From assembly GCA_964596165.1 (NCBI GenBank), contig CAZQTW010000008.1, positions 67,363 to 131,362 on the forward strand: 64,000 nucleotides of DNA, read 5' to 3'. Of this stretch, positions 19,467 through 28,146 are shown in pieces. The notes beneath the pieces were generated by a model. That model was not told the origin of the DNA, ran no database searches, and saw only the letters and a list, made by a program, of their open reading frames with translations. The position numbers were made by a program, and so were the translations under genes. How positions within the stretch are numbered: position 1 is the stretch's first letter; the number at the start of each line of letters is the position of its first letter. The stretch comes from CAYUQT01 sp964596165 (GTDB lineage: Bacteria > Planctomycetota > Phycisphaerae > UBA1845 > JAFGLZ01).

Positions 19467-20957
19467 TTACGGCGAGAGAAGGGCGCCGGCCGGACTTGCA
19501 GTCGAGCGTACCGTTCGCATTGCGGGTTCCGAGGCCACGCAATTCCTGCCGCGGGCCTTGGCCAGGTAGAGCGAATTGTCGGCCATTGCGATCAGGTCGG
19601 CGGCCGATGCCTGGCCGTCATACTGACACAGTCCGATGCTGATCGTGGTGCGAATGGGCTGTCCTTGCCACAGACAAGGTCGCTGCGCCAACACTTGTGC
19701 CAATCGGCCGGCGACCGGTTGAGCTTGTTCGAGTGTCGTGTTGGGCAATATCACGGCGAACTCATCCCCGCCATACCTCGCGGGCAGATCGATCTCTCGA
19801 ACCGTCGACCGGATTCGCCGAGAAACCTCCTTCAGCACGGCATCGCCCGCGGGATGACCATGGATGTCGTTGACTTCCTTGAGGCCGTCCAGGTCGATCA
19901 TGGCCAGGGTCAGCGGGGCTCCGTATCGGCGGGAACGCAGAAACTCCTGCTTGAGTTGTTCCTGAAACGTCCGACGATTGGGCAATCCCGTAAGACCGTC
20001 GGTTCTTGCCTGGTGCTGAACCTTCTTGAATTCGTATGCGTTCCATAACGAAGTGCTGATCAGCCGGCAAATCGGTTCAATGAGGTCCAGGCGCTTTGCA
20101 CCGAAGCCGGCAGGACGAGACGGATCGCTCAGATTGAGAACGCCAAGCAGAAGGTCGTGACTGATGAGAGGGGCGATGATGCACGAATCGGTCTGATAAT
20201 GTGGGTGATACGGACGCCTTGCGGTGCTGAAGGAGAGCGCCCGAGCCTCCGCACGGTTTCGCACCACCCACAACCGTCGCGATCGAGCGGCCAAGACCAT
20301 CAGCCGATCCGCCGAATCCGTCAAGCTCACCTCTGTGTCGATCAAGTAGGGGTGCGTTTGCCCGGCGAGACAGAGACGCTGTCGCGATTCGTCGTGGAGG
20401 TAAAAACTGGCCAGCCGTGCGCCAAGCCATTCCGAGAGGCGCTCGACACAGACTCCGGCGATCCGTCGACTGTCCAGAACGGCCAGATCTCGAGCGAAAT
20501 CCGCCAAGTGTCGGGCCTCATTCAGGTTGGGTCTTCTCCTTCTGATTGACACATGTGGCAGGTCGTCAGCCGATGGGACAGCGTCAGGGGTGTCTTTGCG
20601 ACCCGGAACTCCGCCGAGCAGCAGGCCGAGCTGGTGCTCGAGTTCGGCCTTGTCAAGATGTCGGTGGAAGACCATCTCGGCATAGTCTTCCGATAGGCGT
20701 CTGGTGGGGCTGCCCGTGGCCAGGGTCTGACCAGACAACTGACGCAGTTTCCGACTCCATTCGCATCTATTCAGATCTTCGTGGTCGAAGTCGACAAGCA
20801 ACCAGTCGTTCAAGCTGATTGCGCTAGGGAGTCGCTCGGGCGTGTGGACCGCGCGATACTTGATCGACAGGTTCGAGGCGCCCACGGCCCTTCTGCACGC
20901 TTGGTGAACTCTCCTATCGTGGCTGATGACAAAGAGTTGTGTATCCTGGGAGGTCAT
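19467..20957 (-). CDS. GAF-GGDEF diguanylate cyclase
   Basis: A 496-residue soluble protein that should make cyclic di-GMP. Start 20957 chosen for GGGAG seven bases upstream. Residues 1-110 look like a degenerate receiver domain (QLFVISHDRRVHQACRRAVG), residues about 150-310 a GAF sensor domain, residues about 320-480 the GGDEF domain. The active site RYGGDEF is intact, and an RxxD inhibitory site (REID) sits five residues before it, so product feedback is expected. No membrane segment. It is divergent from the flagellar regulatory operon, which fits a role in the motile/sessile switch, though that link is inference. Confidence 0.88.
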   Translation of the reverse strand: MTSQDTQLFVISHDRRVHQACRRAVGASNLSIKYRAVHTPERLPSAISLNDWLLVDFDHEDLNRCEWSRKLRQLSGQTLATGSPTRRLSEDYAEMVFHRHLDKAELEHQLGLLLGGVPGRKDTPDAVPSADDLPHVSIRRRRPNLNEARHLADFARDLAVLDSRRIAGVCVERLSEWLGARLASFYLHDESRQRLCLAGQTHPYLIDTEVSLTDSADRLMVLAARSRRLWVVRNRAEARALSFSTARRPYHPHYQTDSCIIAPLISHDLLLGVLNLSDPSRPAGFGAKRLDLIEPICRLISTSLWNAYEFKKVQHQARTDGLTGLPNRRTFQEQLKQEFLRSRRYGAPLTLAMIDLDGLKEVNDIHGHPAGDAVLKEVSRRIRSTVREIDLPARYGGDEFAVILPNTTLEQAQPVAGRLAQVLAQRPCLWQGQPIRTTISIGLCQYDGQASAADLIAMADNSLYLAKARGRNCVASEPAMRTVRSTASPAGALLSP

Positions 20958-21352
20958 GGCAGGCTCCCGTACCGCCGGCGCGATCGCCCAGTCGCGATAA
21001 CCTGCTTGGGTACTTATCGGCCTTTCTACGAGTTGAGTCAAAGATTTCCGGCCGAATGCCGATTTATAGCTACAAGGCTATCGGACCTTCCGCGCGAAGC
21101 GGGGAGATTTCGCTACCCCGCGGAGTGTGGAGCTCGGATGCAGGCGATAGCGTCCGTATCCGCGTTTGTGTCCGATCGGCCCGTTGCATCGTCCGCCCTC
21201 TCTTTAGGGGTGGGTTTCGTGACGCGGCTGGGGCCTATTCGCCGCGACAAAGCGCGCCGGGTTATTCGAGCTGCTGTGCAGCGGTCGGGTTGGGGTTGTC
21301 CTTAGTGACGAGCGGTGGCCCGATCGCGATGCCTTGTCGGAGACAAGGCGGG
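20958..21352. other. Divergent intergenic region before the flagellar regulatory operon
   Basis: About 395 bases with no convincing gene. The frame of the downstream TPR gene stays open across it, but the translated sequence is low-complexity and has no ribosome site. It holds the sigma28-like promoter at 21039-21065 and presumably the minus-strand promoter of the diguanylate cyclase gene. Confidence 0.5.
21039..21065 (+). promoter_or_regulatory. Sigma28 (FliA)-like promoter
   Basis: CAAA (21039-21042), exactly 15 bases, then GCCGATTT (21058-21065). The flagellar sigma factor consensus is TAAA-N15-GCCGATAA, so 9 of 12 consensus bases match with correct spacing. It would drive the TPR-flgN-kinase-regulator operon with a leader of about 280 bases. 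Confidence 0.4.
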
Positions 21353-23773
21353 ATGCTCAGGATGAGCGTGAAGGCATCATTCCTAAGACTTCGGCAGGCG
21401 ATGGCCTTGCGGTGGCAGGTGCCGCTGCTGGCGGTTTCGTTCGTCTTGCTTGGGGTCGCCTTCCTTCGCTTGCGTCCGCCCGAGGCTCGTCCCTCGTTCG
21501 AGCACCTTCTGGATCAGATTACTGCCCTTCACCGAGGCGGCTTCCATGCCGAAGCCAGCAGTCAGATCGGCGCGCTTCTGAAGGATCCGCAGTTGACGAG
21601 TCGGCAGCAAGGACTCCTGTATCGCACGCAGGCGGAGATCATCTTTTCCCTGGAAGAGAAGCTGCAGCGCCACAGCTCGGAAAACGCACGGCGCATCCTC
21701 AGCCATCATCGACGGGCGACCGAGGCCGGTGTCTTGCCGACCGTATCCGTCTACGAGCAGATGGGCCAAGCCGCCGAATGGCTCGAGAGTCCCCAGGAAG
21801 CAATCGGCTACTATCGGAAGGCGATTGCCGACGGCAGTGGGCGAGCGGGCCGTCTTCAACGGAAGATCATCGAACTGATGCAGCAAGAACAGAAGACCAC
21901 GTCCAGTGAGGTCACGCATGCCGTCGCCTCCGCACCGACAACGGATGTGGGTCATGAGCTTGACCGGATGCTGGCGAATCCCAATCTGGACCCAAACGAC
22001 TTGTTGTGGGCGGTCCAATGCAAATTCGACTTGCTGACCCAAAATGATAGGCTCGCGGAGGCCCGCGATGTCGTCTTCCAGTTGGCTCCGCGGATGAAAC
22101 AGGCGGGGATCGAATACCAGGGCAAATACCTCGAGGCCTATGGCGCCTATCTGGCCGCCGAGTACGATCAGGCGGAACGGCTGCTGCTTGCCCTTCGCTC
22201 CGACCTGGGCGCACACGATCCGTTGGCGGTCAAGGCGGGGTGGCTGTTGGGGCGACTCCATTATCGCGACGGCCGGCCGCAAGAAGCGCTGGCCTGCTAC
22301 CAGGAGGTTTTGCAGGTCCAGCCCGAGGGGGAATACAGCTTGGCGTGTCGTTTGGGCATGGCCGAAAGCCTGGCGGCCCTTCAACACATGAACGAAGCGG
22401 CGACGGCGTACGAAGAGGTCGCGGGCATGGTCGCCGGCCGTCCGGAAGGCGGCATCATCGATCGCGATGCTATTCGTGTCAGTCTGACCAATCTCTACGC
22501 CGTGCTCCAGAAAAGCGGTCACTTTGACGAGGCCATGCGTTTCCTGAAACTCGCCGTCGCCCTGGTGCCCGCCCAGGATCAAGATCAAATCGCTGCCTAC
22601 ACGCGCCGACTTGCCGAGCTCCATTGGGCGATCGCCGAGTCGCTTCGGAGCCGGGCAGGTTCGGCTCCGGAAGACCCTGAAAACCGGTCCGTCCTTGCCG
22701 CGGCGCATGACGCCTTTGTGAACGCGGCCGAGGAATTCCTCAGACTGTCGCGGTTGCTGGTCTTGGACGAGAAGGCTTCATCCGAGGCGGTCTGGCGGGC
22801 GGCCGTATCGTTCGATCGAGCCAATGAACCGATTCGCCTGATCGCGGTGTTGGAGAACTTTTTGGTCGACCATCCGCAGAGCATCCAGTTGCCCGACGCC
22901 TACTACCGTCTGGGCCAAGCGCTCCAAGCGCAGGGGCGATATCGCGAGGCCGTCGCACGCTATGGCGAGAATCTGATCCGGTATCCTCGAACCCCTGCCG
23001 GGATGCGCTCCGCGGTGCCGATGGCCCAATGCTACATGGCCTTGGGTTCGGCGTCGTATCCGGACGCCGAGAAGGCCCTGTTGTCCATTGTGGATCAGCC
23101 GGCCGACAAGGGGTTGTACACGCCTGAGGCGTTGGAGTACCGCGAGGCCCTGTTTGTGCTTGGTGACTTGTATGACCGTTGGGGCAAGCCGGCCAAGGCA
23201 ATTAGTCGTCTGGAGGAGTTCCTCGAACGATACCCGCAGGACCCGCGAACCTCACGAGCCCAGTTCACGCTGGCGAACGCCTACCGGCGAAGCGTACTTC
23301 CGCCGCCGGGGAGTCAGCCGACAACGGCGCGGAGCGTCCGTGCGGAGCAGGCGAGTCGGGAACTCGCCGAGCGACTGGCCAGAGCCGAGGAACTCTTCGC
23401 GGAGGTCATTCGCGTTCTCGAACGGCGGTTGCCGAGTGACCGTACCGCTCTCGAGGAGCTCTGTCTCAAGCACAGTTACCTGTATCGGGCCGATTGTGCC
23501 TTCGACTTGCGGCAGTACGAACGAGCCCTGGCGCTGTACGAGGAAGTCGCACGCCGTTTCCGGACGGACCCGGTATGTCTGTCGGCCTACGTCCAAATCC
23601 TGAACTGTTACCAGCGGCTGGGCAAGAGCGATCAGGCACGCATTGCCCTGCTACAGGTACGCTGGCTGCTGAAAAGCATTCCGCCCGAGCGATTCGAGGA
23701 TTCGCCCGACGAAGAAGACCTGGCCTATTGGCAAGGATTCATCGACTGGATTGAGAAGTCGGGACTGTTCTAG
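21353..23773 (+). CDS. Membrane-anchored TPR-repeat protein
   Basis: An 806-residue protein with one membrane helix at about residues 18-37 and the rest a long array of tetratricopeptide-type helices, for example DAYYRLGQALQAQGRYREAVARYGENL, ALFVLGDLYDRWGKPAKAISRLEEFLERYP and DCAFDLRQYERALALYEEVARRF. TPR proteins serve as scaffolds. Being the first gene of the operon with a FlgN-like chaperone and the FlgS/FlgR-type pair, it may help assemble or position the flagellum or couple assembly to signalling, but nothing in the sequence proves this. Start at ATG 21353 (AAGGCGGG upstream); ATG 21362 is an alternative. Confidence 0.75.
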   Translation: MLRMSVKASFLRLRQAMALRWQVPLLAVSFVLLGVAFLRLRPPEARPSFEHLLDQITALHRGGFHAEASSQIGALLKDPQLTSRQQGLLYRTQAEIIFSLEEKLQRHSSENARRILSHHRRATEAGVLPTVSVYEQMGQAAEWLESPQEAIGYYRKAIADGSGRAGRLQRKIIELMQQEQKTTSSEVTHAVASAPTTDVGHELDRMLANPNLDPNDLLWAVQCKFDLLTQNDRLAEARDVVFQLAPRMKQAGIEYQGKYLEAYGAYLAAEYDQAERLLLALRSDLGAHDPLAVKAGWLLGRLHYRDGRPQEALACYQEVLQVQPEGEYSLACRLGMAESLAALQHMNEAATAYEEVAGMVAGRPEGGIIDRDAIRVSLTNLYAVLQKSGHFDEAMRFLKLAVALVPAQDQDQIAAYTRRLAELHWAIAESLRSRAGSAPEDPENRSVLAAAHDAFVNAAEEFLRLSRLLVLDEKASSEAVWRAAVSFDRANEPIRLIAVLENFLVDHPQSIQLPDAYYRLGQALQAQGRYREAVARYGENLIRYPRTPAGMRSAVPMAQCYMALGSASYPDAEKALLSIVDQPADKGLYTPEALEYREALFVLGDLYDRWGKPAKAISRLEEFLERYPQDPRTSRAQFTLANAYRRSVLPPPGSQPTTARSVRAEQASRELAERLARAEELFAEVIRVLERRLPSDRTALEELCLKHSYLYRADCAFDLRQYERALALYEEVARRFRTDPVCLSAYVQILNCYQRLGKSDQARIALLQVRWLLKSIPPERFEDSPDEEDLAYWQGFIDWIEKSGLF

Positions 23774-23797
23774 CCGGGGCAATCCCGGGAGGTCGTC

Positions 23798-24283
23798 ATG
23801 ACGCCAACATCCGAACACATCCCCAACCTGGACGAACGGGCTTGCCGGTTGATCGCGCTGCTGGAACAACAGCGCGACTGCTACGGCGAGCTGAAACGTT
23901 TGGCGCAACGACAGCGTCAACTGATCACAGACCAGGATCCGGAGGCCTTGTTGAAGATCCTCGCGGAACGGCAACGGTTGGTGGATCGGTTGGCCGAACT
24001 CAACAAGTCGCTCATCCCGTTCAGGCAGGAGTGGGCCAATACCTACTCGCAAATGCTCGGCGATCGCCGACAGTACGTGCAGAAAGTGCTCGATGAGATC
24101 AATACCTTGCTGGGGTCGATTCTGATCAGCGATGCCGAAGACAGTCGACTGTTGGCCACAAGCAAGGAAAGTGTGAGAGCCCAAATGTCGACAACGGCGG
24201 TCGGCAGAATGGCCTCGCATGCCTATGCCACCCACGCGTATTCATCCGCGGGGATCCCGGACACCGCCGGCCGCGAGGCCTAG
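23798..24283 (+). CDS. flgN: FlgN-like flagellar export chaperone
   Basis: A 161-residue, almost wholly helical protein. Residues about 15-130 have the FlgN pattern: a helical LIALLEQQRDCYGELKRLAQRQRQLI segment, then ALLKILAERQRLVDRLAELNKSL and a C-terminal helix. FlgN-type chaperones bind hook-filament junction proteins FlgK and FlgL before export. No flgK/flgL are in the window. A GGGAGG site lies upstream, and the kinase gene follows after 3 bases, so translation is probably coupled. The family is weakly conserved, so the call rests on helix pattern and context. Confidence 0.6.
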   Translation: MTPTSEHIPNLDERACRLIALLEQQRDCYGELKRLAQRQRQLITDQDPEALLKILAERQRLVDRLAELNKSLIPFRQEWANTYSQMLGDRRQYVQKVLDEINTLLGSILISDAEDSRLLATSKESVRAQMSTTAVGRMASHAYATHAYSSAGIPDTAGREA

Positions 24284-24286
24284 CAC

Positions 24287-25159
24287 ATGATTGCCGCTCA
24301 ACCCGAACTGACTCCGCGAGAACGGGAGCTTGGCGCGATCATCCTCCAGTACAACGAGGTGACCGAGCGGTTGAAGGCTTCTCACGAAACCCTGTTGGGC
24401 GAGGTGGGTCGACTTCGTCAGGAACTGGAACACAAAAACCGTGAGCTGGAGCGTCGCGAGCGTCTCGCGGCACTCGGCCAGATGGCGGCCGGACTTGCCC
24501 ATGAGATTCGCAACCCCCTCGGCGGTATCCAACTCTATGCGGCGCTGCTCGCGAAGGAACTATCCGACTCGCCCAAGAGGCTCGAGACCGTCGAGAAGAT
24601 CCAACGGGGTGTCCGGATGCTGGACGGGTTGGTCGGTGATGTCCTGTCCTTCGCGAACCCGAGCGAGCCTCAGCGATCGCGCGTCGAATTGGGGGCCGTC
24701 TTGAACGAGGTCGTCGAATTGATTGGTCCTCGGCTGCGACAGGCGGATGCTCGGCTTCGGATCGCCGACACCTGTCATTCCATCGAATTGTGGGCCGATC
24801 CGCGGCAACTGCAACAGATGCTCATGAACGTGTTGTTGAACGGACTCGAGGCGGCAGGCAAGGGTGGATGGGTGAACGTGTCCGCTCGGGCCTCTCGTGA
24901 GGCGGACGCATGGGCTGAAATCCGAGTGGCCGATAGTGGTCCGGGCATATCGCCCGAACTGCGGGAACGGATATTCAACCCGTTCTTCACCACCAAGGAC
25001 ACCGGGACGGGCCTGGGTTTGGCGATTGTGCATCAACTGGTCGAGGCGCACGGCGGCTCGATCACGGTCGGCCGTCATCCGGAAGGCGGAGCCGTGTTCA
25101 CCATCCGCCTGCCGATGTTCGACGCACACGCCCGTTCGAGGGCGGACTTGCAGGAGTGA
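24287..25159 (+). CDS. flgS: Cytoplasmic sensor histidine kinase (FlgS-like)
   Basis: A 290-residue kinase without membrane segments. Residues 10-65 form a coiled coil, followed by the dimerisation H-box AHEIRNPLGG with phospho-acceptor His 72, then the ATPase domain: N-box MNVLLNGLEA, G1 DSGPGISPELRE, F-box NPFFTTK and G2 GTGLGLAIVHQLVEAHGG. Cytoplasmic kinases of this size next to a sigma54 activator and ahead of flgB correspond to FlgS/FlrB, which sense flagellar export-gate completion in other bacteria. It should phosphorylate the regulator encoded 4 bases downstream. The symbol rests on context. Confidence 0.85.
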   Translation: MIAAQPELTPRERELGAIILQYNEVTERLKASHETLLGEVGRLRQELEHKNRELERRERLAALGQMAAGLAHEIRNPLGGIQLYAALLAKELSDSPKRLETVEKIQRGVRMLDGLVGDVLSFANPSEPQRSRVELGAVLNEVVELIGPRLRQADARLRIADTCHSIELWADPRQLQQMLMNVLLNGLEAAGKGGWVNVSARASREADAWAEIRVADSGPGISPELRERIFNPFFTTKDTGTGLGLAIVHQLVEAHGGSITVGRHPEGGAVFTIRLPMFDAHARSRADLQE

Positions 25160-25163
25160 AACG

Positions 25164-26549
25164 ATGGCGCGCATTTGCGTCGTTGATGACCAAGAGCTGT
25201 TGAGGGACTCTTTGGCCGCAACGTTGACTCGCGAGGAACACTCCGTCGACACCTTCGAAAAGCCGACCGAGGCGCTCGAACGCATCAAAATCGCATCGTA
25301 CGACCTGGTGATCAGCGATCTGAAGATGCCGGGGATGGACGGCGTGTCGCTCCTCAGGGCGCTCCGAACCGCCGGCAGTGACGTTCCCGTCATCCTGATG
25401 ACGGCCTACGGTTCCATCCCATCGGCTGTTGAGGCCATGAAACTGGGGGCCTTCGACTACCTCACCAAGCCGTTCGAGGCGGAGGAACTGTGCATCCTCG
25501 TCGAACGAGCGATTCAATACGGACGCCTTCGATCGGACAACGAGGCCCTGCGCCGGACGGTCAACGACATGAACGCGGAGCGCCGACTCATCGGCGAAGG
25601 CCCCGCCATGCAACGGGTTCGTGAATCAATCGAACAGGTGGCTCGTTCCAGCGCGACGGTCCTGATCCAGGGCGAGTCCGGAACGGGCAAGGAAATGGTC
25701 GCCCGTTCCATTCATCAGGCAAGTCCCAGGGCCAACCGGCCCATGCTCTGCCTGAACTGCGCCGCTCTCTCCGCGAACCTGTTGGAGAGCGAACTCTTCG
25801 GGCACGAGAAGGGCGCGTTCACCGGTGCCGATCGCATGCGGAAAGGCCGATTCGAGCTCGCCGACGGCGGAACGCTGATGCTTGACGAAATCAGCGAGGT
25901 GCCGCTTTCCCTCCAAGCCAAACTCCTCAGAGTGCTTCAAGAACAGGAATTCGAGCGTGTGGGAAGCAGTGCGACACGCAAGGTCGATGTTCGGGTTCTG
26001 GCCACGACCAACCGAAACCTGATGGAGTGGGTCAGCCGGAAACGATTTCGAGAGGACCTGTTCTACCGAATCAGTGTCTTGCCGTTGACCCTCCCGCCGT
26101 TGCGCGAACGCATCGAGGATATCCCGTTGCTGACCGAGTACTTCCTGGACCGAATCGCCCGACGCGAGGGGCGCGAACCGGCGGAACTCACGCCCGGCGC
26201 CCTCCGACTGCTCATGGAGTATCCGTGGCCAGGCAACGTTCGAGAACTCGAGAATATCTGCGAACGGGCTGCCGTCCTGGCGACCCAGGGTCGCATTGAG
26301 GCGTGTACGATCGGTCCTTGGCTCGACCGCAACTCGGTTTCGTCTACGGCGGTCCCAACCAGAGCTCGGTCGGGTCATGTGTTGGAGGACCTCGAACGAG
26401 AGGTCATTGAGCGGACGCTGGCCCAGTTCAATGGGCATCGCGAGCGAACTGCGAAGGTCTTGGGTATTGGTGTGAGAACGCTTGGGCTCAAGCTCAAGCA
26501 GTGGCGTGAAGAGGGCCAACAGGTCGTCCAATCCACGGCAGATGCCTGA
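25164..26549 (+). CDS. flgR: NtrC-family sigma54-dependent flagellar regulator (FlgR/FlrC-like)
   Basis: A 461-residue response regulator. Receiver domain 1-118: acidic pair Asp 8-Asp 9, phospho-acceptor Asp 52 in ISDLKMPG, Thr 80 and Lys 102. AAA+ domain about 142-380: Walker A GESGTGKE at 170-177, the sigma54-contact loop GAFTGA at 217-222, Walker B GGTLMLDEIS and YPWPGNVRELEN. A Fis-type helix-turn-helix at about 415-450 (HRERTAKVLGIGVRTLGLKLKQW) binds DNA. Together with the kinase gene just upstream, it is expected to activate the sigma54 promoter at 26716 through the two dyad sites at 26629-26660. Confidence 0.92.
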   Translation: MARICVVDDQELLRDSLAATLTREEHSVDTFEKPTEALERIKIASYDLVISDLKMPGMDGVSLLRALRTAGSDVPVILMTAYGSIPSAVEAMKLGAFDYLTKPFEAEELCILVERAIQYGRLRSDNEALRRTVNDMNAERRLIGEGPAMQRVRESIEQVARSSATVLIQGESGTGKEMVARSIHQASPRANRPMLCLNCAALSANLLESELFGHEKGAFTGADRMRKGRFELADGGTLMLDEISEVPLSLQAKLLRVLQEQEFERVGSSATRKVDVRVLATTNRNLMEWVSRKRFREDLFYRISVLPLTLPPLRERIEDIPLLTEYFLDRIARREGREPAELTPGALRLLMEYPWPGNVRELENICERAAVLATQGRIEACTIGPWLDRNSVSSTAVPTRARSGHVLEDLEREVIERTLAQFNGHRERTAKVLGIGVRTLGLKLKQWREEGQQVVQSTADA

Positions 26550-26628
26550 GAGGCCCGGCTTGTGCGGAGGCGGCGTATGATGCCGACCGGCCGTCCAATT
26601 CGTGCATGGGCTTTTGCTTCGACAGGGG

Positions 26629-26660
26629 CGCAAATCCTGCGCTACGGCGCAAGAATTGCG
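26629..26660. promoter_or_regulatory. Two tandem dyad sites, candidate NtrC-type activator sites
   Basis: CGCAAATCCTGCG (26629-26641) and CGCAAGAATTGCG (26648-26660) share the pattern CGCAA-N3-YTGCG; centres are 19 bases apart. They lie about 88 and 107 bases before the expected start of the sigma54 promoter, the usual place for enhancer sites of NtrC-family activators, whose gene ends 79 bases upstream. Confidence 0.55.
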
Positions 26661-26715
26661 GGTGTGATTGAGTGTAAGGGTCGATGAGAAATAGAGATAC
26701 GAACGGTTTTCCGAA

Positions 26716-26731
26716 TGGCATGATCCTTGCT
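26716..26731 (+). promoter_or_regulatory. Sigma54 promoter of the flagellar operon
   Basis: TGGCATGATCCTTGCT matches the RpoN consensus TGGCACG-N4-TTGCW at all but one base, with GG and GC exactly 10 bases apart. Start would be near 26742, about 70 bases before flgB. Confidence 0.85.
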
Positions 26732-26812
26732 CGATCTCGGTGAGGGGCTCACGGTTTCGGAAAGGCCGAACACCGGATTCGCGTGAATCGAGACGCTGAG
26801 GAGATGCGTACG

Positions 26813-27247
26813 ATGTGGCTGGACGATGTGCTTCAACGAGGGCCGTTGCCGATTCTGGAAAAGACGGCCGCCTTCTCGGAGGCTCGTCACCAGGTCCTGA
26901 GCGAGAACATCGCCAACATCGATACCCCCGGTTACAAGACGAAGGTGCTCGATCCCAAGCTGTTTCAGGCGAAGCTGCGTCAGGCAATCGAAGCGCGACC
27001 GGCCGATGCGAGCGGCCCGTTGCCCCTGGAGTCCACCTCGCAGTTTCGAACGGACGAACAGGGAATGTTGCACACGACCCCCGACGTCAAGTCGCCCGAA
27101 AACATCCTGTTTCACGACGGAACGAATTCCTCCGTCGAGCGCGAGATGGCGAATCTGGCGGAGAACACCTTGATGCATCAGGTGGTGATCGAGCTCATGC
27201 GACAGCGCTTCAACCTCTTGCATCAGTCGATCGTGGGTCGCCTATAG
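26813..27247 (+). CDS. flgB: Flagellar proximal rod protein FlgB
   Basis: A 144-residue rod subunit. The N-terminal rod signature is clear: RHQVLSENIANIDTPGYKTK at about residues 27-46, and the C-terminal helix MHQVVIELMRQRFNLLHQSI closes the coiled coil. It forms the innermost rod with FlgC, inside the basal body. Start chosen at ATG 26813 because GAGGAG lies nine bases upstream; GTG 26783 and ATG 26804 in the same frame lack proper spacing. First gene after the sigma54 promoter. Confidence 0.93.
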   Translation: MWLDDVLQRGPLPILEKTAAFSEARHQVLSENIANIDTPGYKTKVLDPKLFQAKLRQAIEARPADASGPLPLESTSQFRTDEQGMLHTTPDVKSPENILFHDGTNSSVEREMANLAENTLMHQVVIELMRQRFNLLHQSIVGRL

Positions 27248-27303
27248 GCGATCCTGGGACAATCCCCTCTTGGACGGAGGGGAGTACATAAGGACGTGAG
27301 ATC

Positions 27304-27723
27304 ATGTTCGGTTCTTTGGACATCAGCACGTCGGCGCTGGTGGCGCAGCGCACTCGGATGGACACGATCGCGGGCAACATCGCCAATGTCTCCACGCCGG
27401 CCAACCCGGATGGCAAGGCGGGTCCCTATCAACGACGGGTGGCCATCTTCGCCTCGGGCAACCCGGCCGTCGGCCGAGGGGCTCCCGGCGTTCATGTGGC
27501 CAAGATCATCAAGGATCCGTCTCCTCCGGACTTGCGATACGAGCCCGGGCATCCCCTGGCGGCGAAAGAGGGGACGCACAAAGGGTACGTCGCCTATCCG
27601 AACGTTCAACTTTCGACGGAGATGATCAACGCCATGGAGGCGACGCGGGCGTATGAGGCGAACGTGACGGCCGTGGGGGCAACCAAGGCGATGATCGCGT
27701 CGGCGCTGCGATTGCTCGCGTGA
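27304..27723 (+). CDS. flgC: Flagellar proximal rod protein FlgC
   Basis: A 139-residue rod protein of normal length. It has the N-terminal motif MDTIAGNIANVSTP and the C-terminal signature PNVQLSTEMINAMEATRAYEANVTAVGATKAMI, typical of FlgC. Works with FlgB in the proximal rod. AAGGACGTGAGATC precedes the ATG. Downstream of flgB by 56 bases. Confidence 0.95.
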   Translation: MFGSLDISTSALVAQRTRMDTIAGNIANVSTPANPDGKAGPYQRRVAIFASGNPAVGRGAPGVHVAKIIKDPSPPDLRYEPGHPLAAKEGTHKGYVAYPNVQLSTEMINAMEATRAYEANVTAVGATKAMIASALRLLA

Positions 27724-27755
27724 CGTGCGGTGGGAGTACGTGCTGAGGTGAGCTC

Positions 27756-28070
27756 ATGACGGATCCGCTCGCAATTCAAGGCCTCAAGCCGGGGACGGTC
27801 CAACCGACCCAGGGGCAGCCGTCGGTCGGACGCACGGTGACGATCGACGGAAAGGACTTCCAGTCCTACCTGATCGAATCGCTTGAAAAAGCGAGCGCCC
27901 TTCAGACGGATGCGGACAAGGCGATCCAACGCTTGGTCACGGGCCAGACCCAGAACGTGGCCGAGGTCTTTACCACGGTGAAGAAGGCCGAGGTGGCCTT
28001 TGGTCTCCTGATGGAGATCCGCAACAAGCTCCTGGAGGCTTACCAGGAGATCAGACAGATGCAGGTCTAG
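27756..28070 (+). CDS. fliE: Flagellar hook-basal body protein FliE
   Basis: A 104-residue protein, normal length, that joins the MS ring to the rod. Conserved FliE residues are seen in the C-terminal half: QTDADKAIQRLVTGQTQNVAEVFTTVKKAEVAFGLLMEIRNKLLEAYQEIRQMQV. The N-terminal 30 residues are variable and proline-rich. GAGGTGAG precedes the start. The 76-base gap to fliF holds a hairpin at 28089-28114. Confidence 0.95.
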   Translation: MTDPLAIQGLKPGTVQPTQGQPSVGRTVTIDGKDFQSYLIESLEKASALQTDADKAIQRLVTGQTQNVAEVFTTVKKAEVAFGLLMEIRNKLLEAYQEIRQMQV

Positions 28071-28088
28071 TAAGACCGAAGCAGGATG

Positions 28089-28114
28089 CGGCGGGCTCCT
28101 GGAGGGGTCCGCCG
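28089..28114 (+). promoter_or_regulatory. Intercistronic hairpin between fliE and fliF
   Basis: CGGCGG (28089-28094) pairs with CCGCCG (28109-28114); an inner CTCC/GGGG pair extends the stem around a TGGA loop. No T-run follows, so it is more likely an mRNA stability or processing element than a terminator. Confidence 0.4.
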
Positions 28115-28146
28115 GTCGAACTCGCCGGACGCGAGGTGAATAGGAA

